64,000 nucleotides of DNA from Seribacter sp963934295 (GTDB taxonomy: Bacteria > Verrucomicrobiota > Verrucomicrobiia > Opitutales > Seribacteraceae): positions 1 through 64,000 of the forward strand of contig CAWVXY010000016.1 in NCBI GenBank assembly GCA_963934295.1, written 5' to 3'. Within the stretch, counting starts at the first letter, position 1; every line of letters starts with the position of its first letter. This document shows positions 1 to 8,583 of the stretch, piece after piece. The translations under genes and the position numbers were made by a program. A model generated the notes under the pieces. The model searched no databases and was not told the origin of the DNA. It was given only the letters and a program-made list of their open reading frames with translations.

Positions 1-2
1 CC

Positions 3-896
3 TCATGGGCCGAAGCCAGTTTCGAAGAGCGGGAAGCGATTCACCAAAAATACCGTGACTACACCCACGGCATGCTTTGGTTTCTGAAAACCAATCCCCG
101 GGTACCCGAAAATATTCGCGGCGAGATGGCAATCTACGGATTTTGCAAAGACGAGTGGGCCGACAATAACCATTGGCCCCACTACCTCTACATCCGGGCA
201 GCCCGTCGTATGCAGGGAGAGATTATTCTCACGCAAGCGGATGTTACCGAAGATGTGACCAAAGAAGATGTGATCCATGTCGGATCTCACTTCATCGACT
301 GCCACCATGCGTCACGCTATGTTTCCGATTCGGGCCACATCATAAACGAAGGAAGAATCTGGAAAGTGGGGAAGCGGTTCGATATTCCCTATCGTGCGAT
401 TACACCACAAGCTAGTGAGTGTTCCAATTTGTTAGTGCCGGTATGTGCTTCAGCTACTCATGTCGCCTTCTGCACCATCCGTTTGGAACCCACTTGGATG
501 CATTTGGGTGAGGCGACCGGGATCGCTGCGGTCATGGCTTGCAAGTCAGGGAAATCGGTGCAGGCACTTGACGTTAAAGCAATACAGGCTCGCTTGCTGG
601 AGCGAGGCATTCCACTTGAGCATCCAGTTGGTCCTATGGCCTATGAAAAGAAGCGCGGCAAACCCAAAACATTTTCGCCCGACGATGTGGTGAAGGAATT
701 TTTTGCCAGTGCCGATAAGAATGGAGATGGAATGGCATCCCAGTCCGAATGGAATACGGCGAGACCGACATGGAAATGGCTCTTTGCCCATATGGATAAA
801 GACAAGAACAGTCAACTTGACCGTGCCGAGTACCAGGCCTTTCAGGATTATAAAAAAGAACACTCTGACTGGCGAAAAAAGCTGGAAGCTAAATGA
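3..896 (+). CDS. FAD-dependent oxidoreductase, C-terminal part, with EF-hand pair (5' truncated by window edge)
   Basis: The reading frame is open from the first bases of the window, so this is the C-terminal 297 residues of a larger protein. The segment FIDCHHASRYVSDSGHI, followed by a block around IPYRAITPQ and a later LGEATGIAAVMA, matches the C-terminal half of the FAD-dependent oxidoreductase family (PF12831 type) common in saccharide loci of Verrucomicrobiota and Planctomycetes. The FAD-binding N-terminus lies outside the window. The last 60 residues carry two EF-hand-like loops, DKNGDGMASQSEW and DKDKNSQLDRAEY, suggesting calcium binding and an exported protein. The next gene starts 22 bp downstream on the same strand, so a shared transcript is likely. 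The substrate cannot be read from the sequence. Confidence 0.8.
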   Translation, partial: SWAEASFEEREAIHQKYRDYTHGMLWFLKTNPRVPENIRGEMAIYGFCKDEWADNNHWPHYLYIRAARRMQGEIILTQADVTEDVTKEDVIHVGSHFIDCHHASRYVSDSGHIINEGRIWKVGKRFDIPYRAITPQASECSNLLVPVCASATHVAFCTIRLEPTWMHLGEATGIAAVMACKSGKSVQALDVKAIQARLLERGIPLEHPVGPMAYEKKRGKPKTFSPDDVVKEFFASADKNGDGMASQSEWNTARPTWKWLFAHMDKDKNSQLDRAEYQAFQDYKKEHSDWRKKLEAK

Positions 897-918
897 AACA
901 CTCAATTTGCCTGAATCT

Positions 919-2118
919 ATGTCCTGTAAAAGAAAACTTCGATCAATCAGTTATATAAAATTAACCGTGGTTCTTTCATCCCTTCTTCTCTCCGTTTCGT
1001 CTTTTGCTTCCGACGAGATCTATAAAAAGGCAACCATCAAGAAGCTCGCGGATAAGGTGCGGGAGTACCGCAACAACAGCATCAAGAATCCCAGTCGGCA
1101 CAATTGGGTATTTGGAACCTATTACACGGGGTTGATGGCGATGTACGAAAGCACTTCCGATGATGCGTATCTCAATCAATGCCTGGAGTATGGCGAGGCA
1201 TGCAACTGGGCGATTCCTGATAAGACCGATGCCGACTGGGATAGTACCTTTTATTCCTTCGTCTTTGGGCAGGTTTGGTACGGTTGTTATCAGGAAAAAA
1301 AAGAGGAGTCCATTCTTGCGCCGACCTTTGCATTTCTTAAAGACCCAGGCAAACTTACTCCTGCCACCAAACCCTCCAAATGGTATTTGGAAAACTGTGG
1401 TATTCGATTTGTCGATGGGCTTTACTTTTCTCCTCCCCTGTTTGCTATGTTGTATCAACATTCTGGAGACAAAAAATATTTGGAATGGATGGATGCCTGT
1501 TACTGGGACACCTCAGAAGCTTTGTATGATGAGGGTGAGGGGTTGTTCTACCGGGACATTACGTTTAAGAAAGGAGTAAAAATGGATTTGGTAAATAAAT
1601 CCAATCCTGCATACGAAAGACTCACAACCTCGCCGGAAAAGCAGACTTCAAAAAATGGTGAAAAAGTGTTTTGGTCCCGCGGAAATGGATGGGCCATTGG
1701 AGGGTTGGTAAGAATTCTCACATTCCTGCCCAAAGAGCATAAAAGTTACGAGCGGTACAAAAAACAATATGTGAAAATGGCTGCAACCTTGAAAGCCTGT
1801 CAGCAGGCAGATGGATTCTGGAGGACGAGCCTAGCAGATCCTCAGGAATATACCATGAAGGAAAGCAGCGGAACGGCCTTTATGACCTATGGAATTTCAT
1901 GGGGCATCAACAACGGCATTCTCCCTAAACGGGACTACCTTCCAACAGTAAAGAAAGGGTGGGGTGCTATCGCATCCGTTGTCAATCAAGACGGTAAAGT
2001 GGAGTGGGGGCAACCTCCTGGTGTGGGTCCCGCTCCGGTTAGCCAAGAAAGTTCAAACACCCATACTGCCGGTATCTTTCTGCTGGCTGCTAGTGAAGTC
2101 TACAAACTCGGTTTGTGA
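919..2118 (+). CDS. GH105/GH88-family unsaturated glycuronyl (rhamnogalacturonyl) hydrolase, secreted
   Basis: The 399-residue product begins with a signal peptide (SYIKLTVVLSSLLLSVSSFA). The frame is open further upstream, but this ATG directly precedes the signal peptide and avoids overlap with the preceding gene. The (alpha/alpha)6-type features of the YteR-like family are visible: HNWVFGTYYTGLMAMYE, FVDGLYFSPPLFAMLY, where the Asp corresponds to the catalytic region, and the hallmark FWSRGNGWAIGGL. These enzymes hydrate the unsaturated uronic-acid end left by a polysaccharide lyase, releasing a 5-dehydro-4-deoxy sugar. Its position beside an oxidoreductase and a sulfatase fits degradation of a sulfated, uronate-containing polysaccharide such as ulvan- or pectin-like material. 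GH88 versus GH105 and the exact substrate remain open. Confidence 0.85.
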   Translation: MSCKRKLRSISYIKLTVVLSSLLLSVSSFASDEIYKKATIKKLADKVREYRNNSIKNPSRHNWVFGTYYTGLMAMYESTSDDAYLNQCLEYGEACNWAIPDKTDADWDSTFYSFVFGQVWYGCYQEKKEESILAPTFAFLKDPGKLTPATKPSKWYLENCGIRFVDGLYFSPPLFAMLYQHSGDKKYLEWMDACYWDTSEALYDEGEGLFYRDITFKKGVKMDLVNKSNPAYERLTTSPEKQTSKNGEKVFWSRGNGWAIGGLVRILTFLPKEHKSYERYKKQYVKMAATLKACQQADGFWRTSLADPQEYTMKESSGTAFMTYGISWGINNGILPKRDYLPTVKKGWGAIASVVNQDGKVEWGQPPGVGPAPVSQESSNTHTAGIFLLAASEVYKLGL

Positions 2119-2203
2119 TCTTACCTGTACACCGATGGATGCGGAACCCATAAAAAATGCATAAATGAGCCTGAAAACACTTTTTACACAAAATCTGAGA
2201 ATC

Positions 2204-3601
2204 ATGAGGAGAAGCTATCTACTGCTTTCGTTGTCTGCATTATTCTTTGGCTTGATCGAAATACAGGCCAAAGAATCCAAGCCCAATGTGGTGATCATAT
2301 TCATAGATGATCAGGGATATTATGATCTTGGGTGCTATGGAGCCACCGAGGTAAAAACTCCTCAAATCGATCAATTGGCGAGGGAAGGGATCCGTTTTAC
2401 AGACTACTATGCAGCCGCCCCAATCTGCAGTCCATCACGTGCAGGGCTTTTGACAGGAGCCTATCCAAGAAGAATCGGAATGGAAACCTGGGTGCAGCGT
2501 GCGGACTCAAATCGTGGCATTCATTCAGATGAGGTGACCATTGCGGAATTGTTTAAAGCCAACGGTTACACCACTGCATGCATAGGTAAATGGCACCTCG
2601 GAGATAAGAAACCTTTTGTTCCGATGGCACAGGGATTTGATTATCATTATGGAATGTATTCCAATCTGGATCCGGTGGAAACGGTCTATTTTGGGGATAA
2701 GGGTGTTCCGATCTTACGGAATGGAAAAGTTATCAAGCGTCCGGCAGATCCCGCTGAATTAACCAATCTTTACACGCAGGGAGCGATCCAGTTTTTCAAA
2801 AGAAATAAAGATAAACCCTTTTTTCTCTATCTTCCACACACCATGCTCCATGTCCCATTGGGAGTAAGCCCAAAATTTCAAGGTACATCAGAGTGGGGAG
2901 AGTATGGCGATGCAATTCAGGAACTGGACCACGGTGTCGGCAGACTCATGGATTCGCTCAAGAAACTTGGTTTGGACGAAAAGACGATTGTTGTTTACAG
3001 TTCGGATAACGGTCGCGGCCCCGGCAGAAATAAAGAACAACCGTTGATCGGGGGAAAGATTTCCACTTGGGAGTGTGGCGTCCGTGTACCTGCAATCATT
3101 AGGGCTCCCGGACAGAAAGTACTGGCTAAACATGTCTGCGGTGAGATCGTAAATGCGATGGACTGGTTGCCCACCTTGGCCACGGCCGCCAATATTCGTA
3201 TTCCAAAGGATCATCCAGTTATTGACGGGAGAGACCTCTGGCCGATGATGATTGGTAAGACTAATGGCATCCCCAAGCCTAGCGCTAAATTATCTCTTAA
3301 TTCAGACATTCCACTTCGACGCAGATGGGAGCAAGGGCTTGAATGGCAATCCTATTTCAATCGGGATGATTATATAAACGCCTTTTTCTATCATGGTAGT
3401 CACGGAGCGCTGGCTGCAGTAAGGTCGGGGAAGTATAAGGCCATGCTGAACCCAAGAATTACAGTCTATGATCTGGAAAAGGACCCAAAGGAATCTAAGC
3501 CTATTCGTAACCGTGAATTGAGCCGGAAACTACGGGGCATGGCAGTCATGTTTCAGGAAGAAATGAGCCGTGATGCCCGCAAGGCTGGTGAATTTAAGTG
3601 A
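2204..3601 (+). CDS. Sulfatase, formylglycine-dependent (S1 type), secreted
   Basis: This is a type I sulfatase. The metal-binding start VVIIFIDDQGYYDLG is followed by the maturation signature CSPSRAGLLTG, whose Cys (about residue 75) would be converted to formylglycine. Further family blocks are GKWHLG, LPHTMLHVPL and YSSDNGRGPGRN. I chose the start at 2204 because it directly precedes a signal peptide (MRRSYLLLSLSALFFGLIEIQA); an in-frame ATG at 2165 is an alternative. The enzyme would remove sulfate esters from a saccharide in the periplasm or outside the cell. It needs a formylglycine-generating or anaerobic maturase encoded elsewhere, as none is seen here. It lies 85 bp after the GH105 gene and ends facing the - strand operon. 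Confidence 0.92.
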   Translation: MRRSYLLLSLSALFFGLIEIQAKESKPNVVIIFIDDQGYYDLGCYGATEVKTPQIDQLAREGIRFTDYYAAAPICSPSRAGLLTGAYPRRIGMETWVQRADSNRGIHSDEVTIAELFKANGYTTACIGKWHLGDKKPFVPMAQGFDYHYGMYSNLDPVETVYFGDKGVPILRNGKVIKRPADPAELTNLYTQGAIQFFKRNKDKPFFLYLPHTMLHVPLGVSPKFQGTSEWGEYGDAIQELDHGVGRLMDSLKKLGLDEKTIVVYSSDNGRGPGRNKEQPLIGGKISTWECGVRVPAIIRAPGQKVLAKHVCGEIVNAMDWLPTLATAANIRIPKDHPVIDGRDLWPMMIGKTNGIPKPSAKLSLNSDIPLRRRWEQGLEWQSYFNRDDYINAFFYHGSHGALAAVRSGKYKAMLNPRITVYDLEKDPKESKPIRNRELSRKLRGMAVMFQEEMSRDARKAGEFK

Positions 3602-3661
3602 ATCACTGATTACCTAATGGACACCGACACCATTTACTGATGCTAGGGGGATTTGGCCTAT

Positions 3662-3782
3662 TTTCCGGAAGCGTTGATCAAGACATTGATCAACCTTGCA
3701 GACGCGGATCGTCAAAAGATGGGGCAGTTTCAGCGGGGAGTTGAAGACGGCGGTTTTGCGGGTGGTGGGGTATTCCCGCTAA
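3662..3782 (+). pseudogene. Remnant of a tyrosine-recombinase C-terminal tail (copy 1 of 3)
   Basis: This short stretch translates as FPEALIKTLINLADADRQ and, after a one-base slip, as RWGSFSGELKTAVLRVV, ending at a TAA. It is clearly related to the copy at 34.34-34.60 kb, which reads EALIKILTEISGTDRE and KWGSLSDELKRAVLRVV. That kind of tail is known at the end of tyrosine recombinases in Verrucomicrobiota and Planctomycetes. The frameshift and missing body mean it is not functional. It overlaps the last bases of the convergent YdjY gene. The relationship between the copies is read directly; the recombinase origin is inference. Confidence 0.5.
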
Positions 3783-4561
3783 TCTTTCGCATTCTCTTGA
3801 GTACTTTTAAACAGACGAAGTCGGAGCCTTAGGCTGGTGCCCATTTTCGGTAATTTTTCTGAATTCACTTCCCATGCGAGTCCGTCATTAGCGTGTCCAT
3901 GAATACCTGGCAGACAAAGAAGTTCGTCTCCAAAAGTGGAAATGGAGATCACATTACCGCTGTACTCACAGGCATACTTTCTTGGCATATTCTTTTCTTC
4001 AGAAAAATGGGAACCGGCAAAAAGAAAAGTTTTCGGAAAGGGCTGAATTTTTTCATCCACTTCAAATCCTTCAAATTCGTTTAATTTTGTGGGAGAAACA
4101 AATGTGCTGATTGGAAACTCCTCAGGTTTACCTTTGTTATCTTGAAATACGAGTGACACTTCAATTTGTTCACCGGTTGGCGTAACTGGGATCCAGCGTA
4201 GGTTTTCATTATCAATAACCTTTTGCATGGCGGGTCTGCCCGGCTTTGCCTTCAGTAAAAGAAGTGCCGCATGAATATGGATCGGACGGGCATTCAATAC
4301 CACAATGGATTCATGTTCCTTGGTATTTTTCGTGCAGGCAATCAGTTCGAGCAATCCATGATTTAAGCAAACGGTTGCATTTATATCTATGAAGCGATCG
4401 ACGGGGTTTAACGAAATGCCGGGTAGTTTTAGACTACCATCCTGATCAGTTGACCAGTGTTGTGGGACATGTGAAACTTGTTCACTTTCAGGAAATGCAG
4501 GTGGGGAAATCAATATCCCAAGGATCAAAAAAAGAAAAAAAGAATAAATTTGGTCTTTCAA
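3779..4561 (-). CDS. YdjY-domain secreted protein, last gene of the large operon
   Basis: The product has 260 residues. A hydrophobic signal peptide (FFLFLILGILISPPAF) precedes a domain with the YdjY hallmark: GLLELIACTKNTKEHESIVV, followed by IHIHAALLLLKAKPGRPA. The remainder ends in a Cys-containing block (LLCLPGIHGHANDGLAW). YdjY domains are found in exported proteins of Planctomycetes and Verrucomicrobiota and have no established function. The start codon appears to be TTG, since no ATG precedes the signal peptide. It follows the DUF6288 gene by 35 bp on the same strand, so it is probably the last gene of the transcript. Its 3' end touches a recombinase-tail remnant. Confidence 0.75.
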   Translation of the reverse strand: MKDQIYSFFLFLILGILISPPAFPESEQVSHVPQHWSTDQDGSLKLPGISLNPVDRFIDINATVCLNHGLLELIACTKNTKEHESIVVLNARPIHIHAALLLLKAKPGRPAMQKVIDNENLRWIPVTPTGEQIEVSLVFQDNKGKPEEFPISTFVSPTKLNEFEGFEVDEKIQPFPKTFLFAGSHFSEEKNMPRKYACEYSGNVISISTFGDELLCLPGIHGHANDGLAWEVNSEKLPKMGTSLRLRLRLFKSTQENAKD

Positions 4562-4596
4562 GGAAAGTGCGATGGAACAGAAATATTTTTAGCTAT

Positions 4597-7500
4597 CTAA
4601 AAGTCCAAGTCGAGGTCATTGAATGCCGGGATTGGAGCCCGGTCAGGTTGTTTTACCTTGAGAAGGGCTTTACCGGCACGGGCTTGGAGGGCCTGCCATT
4701 CGAGATAGTTGTCTTCCTTTTTCATGTGGGCGGTGATTCCGCCTCGTAGATGGGTGACTTCCATATATTCCATAACATCCCTGATTGCCTTGGCGGCAAT
4801 TTCAGAATCTTTGAGGGAGAGGTCCTTGAGACCTTCAGCTGAAGCCACAAGAGAACTCGCGGCATGGCTGACACCTTTTTCGAGGCAATACATGAGAGCC
4901 CGCAATGCACGGGCTTCATGGATTTTACCGAGATAACTAATGAGCTTTCTATCCATGTCGAGTTTGAGCATGGGTTCAGCAAAATCCATTCGAATCTTAT
5001 CATTCAGATCACCGAAGCCTTTGGGCCCAAGCACCATGCGATGAACGGCGTACTTGCCAATTAGCTTGGCGCTTTTGGGGCTTTCTGCGGCTAGTCGAAG
5101 AAGTATTTTGTCGGCTTCGCGACTGTTGGAAAAAGCAAGGCCATGAACCAGATCATCGAAATGTTGGATATCTTCAGTACGGGCTTCCTTGACGAGTGTT
5201 TCCAGAGAGCGTTGGTCACCAGCCTGACCGATTAGGTAATAAAGCCGTTTTCGTACCACAGGAATTTTCTGTACCTCGGGGACCATGGCAATTAGGGCCT
5301 CCTTGGTCTTGGCGGAAGAGACAGGTTTCTTGAGGAGAGTAATCAACGCTTCCTCGCAACCGCGGAGGTCTTCCTGGTGCGTGGCCTTGGCGAGGTGCCC
5401 GGTGATATCCTTAATGGACCCAGAGCCTGCCAGCTTGGCGTATGCTTGGAGGGCGGCATTGCGTATGGATGGAGTTTTGCTGACCAAAGCCTGCCTGGAC
5501 AGGGCCGTACCATTTTTGATTTGATGTTTGCTCAAGGTGAAGAGAATACCGGCCTGTTCACTGGTCGAACCAGATTCAACGACAAGTTGGGTAAGCCCCC
5601 CACTATCCAGTGTGGCCATTTGCGGTGCGGCCAGTTTCTGGGAATGCTCCCGCAATCTGAAATATTTGTGATTGAGGTAGGGGAGGAGATCCTTCAGTGA
5701 ATCCGGGCCAAGGAGTTCAGTGAGATGAGTCATCGCAGCCATCTTCCGAAAGTAGGTCTTTCGTTCCGGATCTTCCAATTCCTTTCGGCAACGATGGAGT
5801 TTTTCACGCGTGTTCCCGGCTTGGGAAATTTCCTGGCTGAATTGGAATGCCACATCCTTTTCGATGCTGGGGAGGCTCGAAGATTGTTTGTCCGATTCGA
5901 TGATTCGGAGTAATTCGTCTAAGGGGGTGAGGATGGTCTTTTCACCTTTTTTCTCACTGATTTGAGCAAGGGGGTTTCCAATCAGTACGGATTGGAAGGC
6001 CGGGATCAGATCCCGGTAAAGTCCTTTGTGTTTTTTCACGTGTTCGGGGTCAGCAAGAGGGCGTTTAAAGCCGACTTTTGCCCGAATATCCCGAGGGACG
6101 ACAGCTTGTTTACGCATGCGGTGAGCTGAGGCGAGAACGCCTTCGAGATAGCCGTGTTGGTTAAGGATGGCCTGTGCCAATGGGGAGCGGTTGGCGAACA
6201 TCTGATCGGCGATTTGTTCTTCTTCCGCAGCAAAAGTAAGGGGGCCGGCGAGTTTGATCACCGTTTCCTTGGACCAGACTTTGGCACGGGAGGCCATGAA
6301 ACTTCGGTGCACCGGATCGAGCTCAATAACAGCTTCGAGGGCTCGCTTGACCAAGTCATTGTCAATACCAGCTTCAAATGGATTGTTGGCAAGAAGGCTT
6401 TCATTCGCGAAAAGAAGACTTTGAGTGGTGTTTCCCACGCTATTGGGGGCAACGGCTTTGTGGCTATCCAGGGTCGCTTGAAGTAGCTCTTGCTTAGACT
6501 CGTTGGATGAGGTGATTTGGGCCATCGCACGAGCTGCCGAGATCCGGACAAAGTCATATGGGTCGTCAAGAAGGTTGCTAATTTTAGAGAGTTGAGGCAG
6601 GGCGGCATCCTTGCCACACGCTGCTAGACCTTGGACGGCCCCATCGCGGTAGCGTGCGTTTTCGTGCGACAAAAGGGCGACGAGTCGTCCAGCAATGGAT
6701 GTCTCTCCCTCCTGATATCTTTTGCCCAGTTCCTTGGCAATTTGTGCCCGGGTCTTGGGCTTGAACATATCGAGTATTTCAAGGAGGGCGTCGCTATCTC
6801 TATCCGGCCAGTGGGAGCCCGTAAGTTCCTTTAGTTTTTGATCATTAAACTGAGGATAGGCACTGGCCAGAAGTTGGTTCATCTCATGCTTATCCGGATA
6901 AAGGCTTTCGTCTGGATTTTTTCCTGTGATCAGGGTTTGTTTCAAAGGAACGGAATAGGTCATGACTGCCGTTGCAGTTGGATCCCTTAAGGGACCGGTT
7001 AGTCCGCCGTAGGTAGGGGAGTGGTAAACAAAACTACCGTCGAATTGGCGGCAGAGAGTGCGTCGCCAGCGCATGTTGCGCTCGGCGAGAATCCGTACTT
7101 GCGGCCCGCAAAGCGTGGCTCCCCAAAAAGACCAGTTGCCGTGATAATCATGTCCGTGGCCTCCCCGGCGTGTAAAAGAGCAATGGGAGGACATCATGGC
7201 GAAGTATTTTGCACCATAATTATCCCCGAGGAGTTTGAGGGAGAAAGCGACCCCGGTGTTTTTTCCGTTACTGTCGTCGGAAGGATAGGCGGCGTGGTCG
7301 CCATAAGGGATGCAGCCTTGGTCAATGTATGAACTGAAGAACCTTTGGGCACGTTCGACGGCTTCATCGATCGCCGGATGCTTAATCCCTAGCTTCTGGG
7401 CAAGGGTGACAAGATAAAAGCAGCGGTTGCCGGCGGCATTGAGTGCACCGTAACCGGGATTCATTTTATTGAACTCTCCACCGTTGAAGGATGGGAAGGC

Positions 7501-8583
7501 AAAGGTATGCCCCCAGCTTCCGCCTCCACTCTGTCCCATCGCCGCCTCAATGGCATACTTCCTTAGGGAAGGAAGAACATAATCATCTCCGGTGGCCTCG
7601 TAATAGAGGGCACAGTAGAGTCCGTTAAAACCATGGTGCCAGCTCTGATACCCGTTGTATCCACGGTAACCGGGTTCGAACCTGGCCCCGATAGGCTCCG
7701 TGGGTGGTTTCCATGGGCAATGGGTTGACCGTACCCAATTTCGAACGATCTCCCGGTGTTTTGGTTTTCCCGATGCAAGCAGTGCCATGGCTTCCAATAC
7801 TCCTCCACGGTCACTCCGTGGTTTTGTCGGATCCTGAATAAATTTGGTTTCAAGAACCTGCCACGCTCCCTCGAGAATTTTATCCGTCTTGGGGCAATTG
7901 TATGGAGAACTGTCACTATAAGTAGGCAAGACCCGAACCTGGATCGGGACTTCCAATTTCATTGGATCGATGGGGAATTCGTTAAATCCCTGATTGCGGA
8001 TTTCCTTTTCCTTCTCCTCCTTGGATTTCCATTCGTAAAGAGAGTCGTCGTTTTTGGTCTTGGCGAAAATCTCCTCAATGTCGACGGACTGCAAATCCTT
8101 GCTTCCGTTCCGCTTGATAAAGTTTTTATCCCGCCAAACCTGGAAGGTGAGTCGACCGTTGTTTTTTTCCTCTTCAGCTTCGATGATAGCCTTGCCAATC
8201 CGGTAGCCCAAGTGCTCGCCAGCAATAAAGGGTCGTCCATTCATTCCCGTGATTACATCGCCAAATAGAAACTTATCATCGGATGGTGAACCTTTGCGGG
8301 TGGTTTGTACCTGAATTTGGTCGCCACCGAATCCACCCACCATGATGCCGATAATTCCTGTCGGACCGAGGCTCCAGGGCAGAGGTCCTTTCTTCTGCGG
8401 GGGAATGGAGTCCCCTTTCGTCAGGTCGGGTAACTTGGCCGGGCGTTTTGGTTGAGCTGAGGGGATCACTTCATTGGTACCTGAAATGGCGACTTGTTGC
8501 TCATCCGTAACTTCCCGTTCATCGGCTAGGAGTGAGAAGGAAAAGATCGCAGAAAAGAAAAAGGTGGGAATTTGCTTATTCAT
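4597..8583 (-). CDS. PDZ - DUF6288-like alpha-toroid - HEAT-repeat protein, exported, 1328 aa
   Basis: The product starts with a signal peptide (IPTFFFSAIFSFSLLA). At about residues 65-150 there is a PDZ-like module (GPTGIIGIMVGGFGGDQIQV, then FLFGDVITGMNGRPF). Residues about 225-560 form a helical region with GYNGYQSWHHGFNGLYCALY and GGGSWGHTFAFPSFNGGEF, resembling DUF6288 and terpene-cyclase-like alpha/alpha toroids. From about residue 640 to 1290 the sequence is a chain of HEAT-like helical repeats (for example DGAVQGLAACGKDAALPQLS). No catalytic residues could be assigned. Its 5' end overlaps the upstream gene by 8 bp, so translation is probably coupled. The domain mix suggests a periplasmic scaffold or peptide/protein-binding component. 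The family assignment is from memory of its motifs; the function is unknown. Confidence 0.7.
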   Translation of the reverse strand: MNKQIPTFFFSAIFSFSLLADEREVTDEQQVAISGTNEVIPSAQPKRPAKLPDLTKGDSIPPQKKGPLPWSLGPTGIIGIMVGGFGGDQIQVQTTRKGSPSDDKFLFGDVITGMNGRPFIAGEHLGYRIGKAIIEAEEEKNNGRLTFQVWRDKNFIKRNGSKDLQSVDIEEIFAKTKNDDSLYEWKSKEEKEKEIRNQGFNEFPIDPMKLEVPIQVRVLPTYSDSSPYNCPKTDKILEGAWQVLETKFIQDPTKPRSDRGGVLEAMALLASGKPKHREIVRNWVRSTHCPWKPPTEPIGARFEPGYRGYNGYQSWHHGFNGLYCALYYEATGDDYVLPSLRKYAIEAAMGQSGGGSWGHTFAFPSFNGGEFNKMNPGYGALNAAGNRCFYLVTLAQKLGIKHPAIDEAVERAQRFFSSYIDQGCIPYGDHAAYPSDDSNGKNTGVAFSLKLLGDNYGAKYFAMMSSHCSFTRRGGHGHDYHGNWSFWGATLCGPQVRILAERNMRWRRTLCRQFDGSFVYHSPTYGGLTGPLRDPTATAVMTYSVPLKQTLITGKNPDESLYPDKHEMNQLLASAYPQFNDQKLKELTGSHWPDRDSDALLEILDMFKPKTRAQIAKELGKRYQEGETSIAGRLVALLSHENARYRDGAVQGLAACGKDAALPQLSKISNLLDDPYDFVRISAARAMAQITSSNESKQELLQATLDSHKAVAPNSVGNTTQSLLFANESLLANNPFEAGIDNDLVKRALEAVIELDPVHRSFMASRAKVWSKETVIKLAGPLTFAAEEEQIADQMFANRSPLAQAILNQHGYLEGVLASAHRMRKQAVVPRDIRAKVGFKRPLADPEHVKKHKGLYRDLIPAFQSVLIGNPLAQISEKKGEKTILTPLDELLRIIESDKQSSSLPSIEKDVAFQFSQEISQAGNTREKLHRCRKELEDPERKTYFRKMAAMTHLTELLGPDSLKDLLPYLNHKYFRLREHSQKLAAPQMATLDSGGLTQLVVESGSTSEQAGILFTLSKHQIKNGTALSRQALVSKTPSIRNAALQAYAKLAGSGSIKDITGHLAKATHQEDLRGCEEALITLLKKPVSSAKTKEALIAMVPEVQKIPVVRKRLYYLIGQAGDQRSLETLVKEARTEDIQHFDDLVHGLAFSNSREADKILLRLAAESPKSAKLIGKYAVHRMVLGPKGFGDLNDKIRMDFAEPMLKLDMDRKLISYLGKIHEARALRALMYCLEKGVSHAASSLVASAEGLKDLSLKDSEIAAKAIRDVMEYMEVTHLRGGITAHMKKEDNYLEWQALQARAGKALLKVKQPDRAPIPAFNDLDLDF

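Noticed and set aside
3750..3782. GC-rich hairpin (GCGGG ... CCCGC) between the sulfatase and YdjY genes as a terminator
   Set aside because: The stem is only 5 bp, the loop is long, and no T-run follows on either strand; the bases are explained by the recombinase-tail remnant.
7665..7690. GGTTCGAACC-like T-arm sequence suggesting a tRNA
   Set aside because: No acceptor, D or anticodon stems can be folded around it and it lies inside the DUF6288-type coding sequence.
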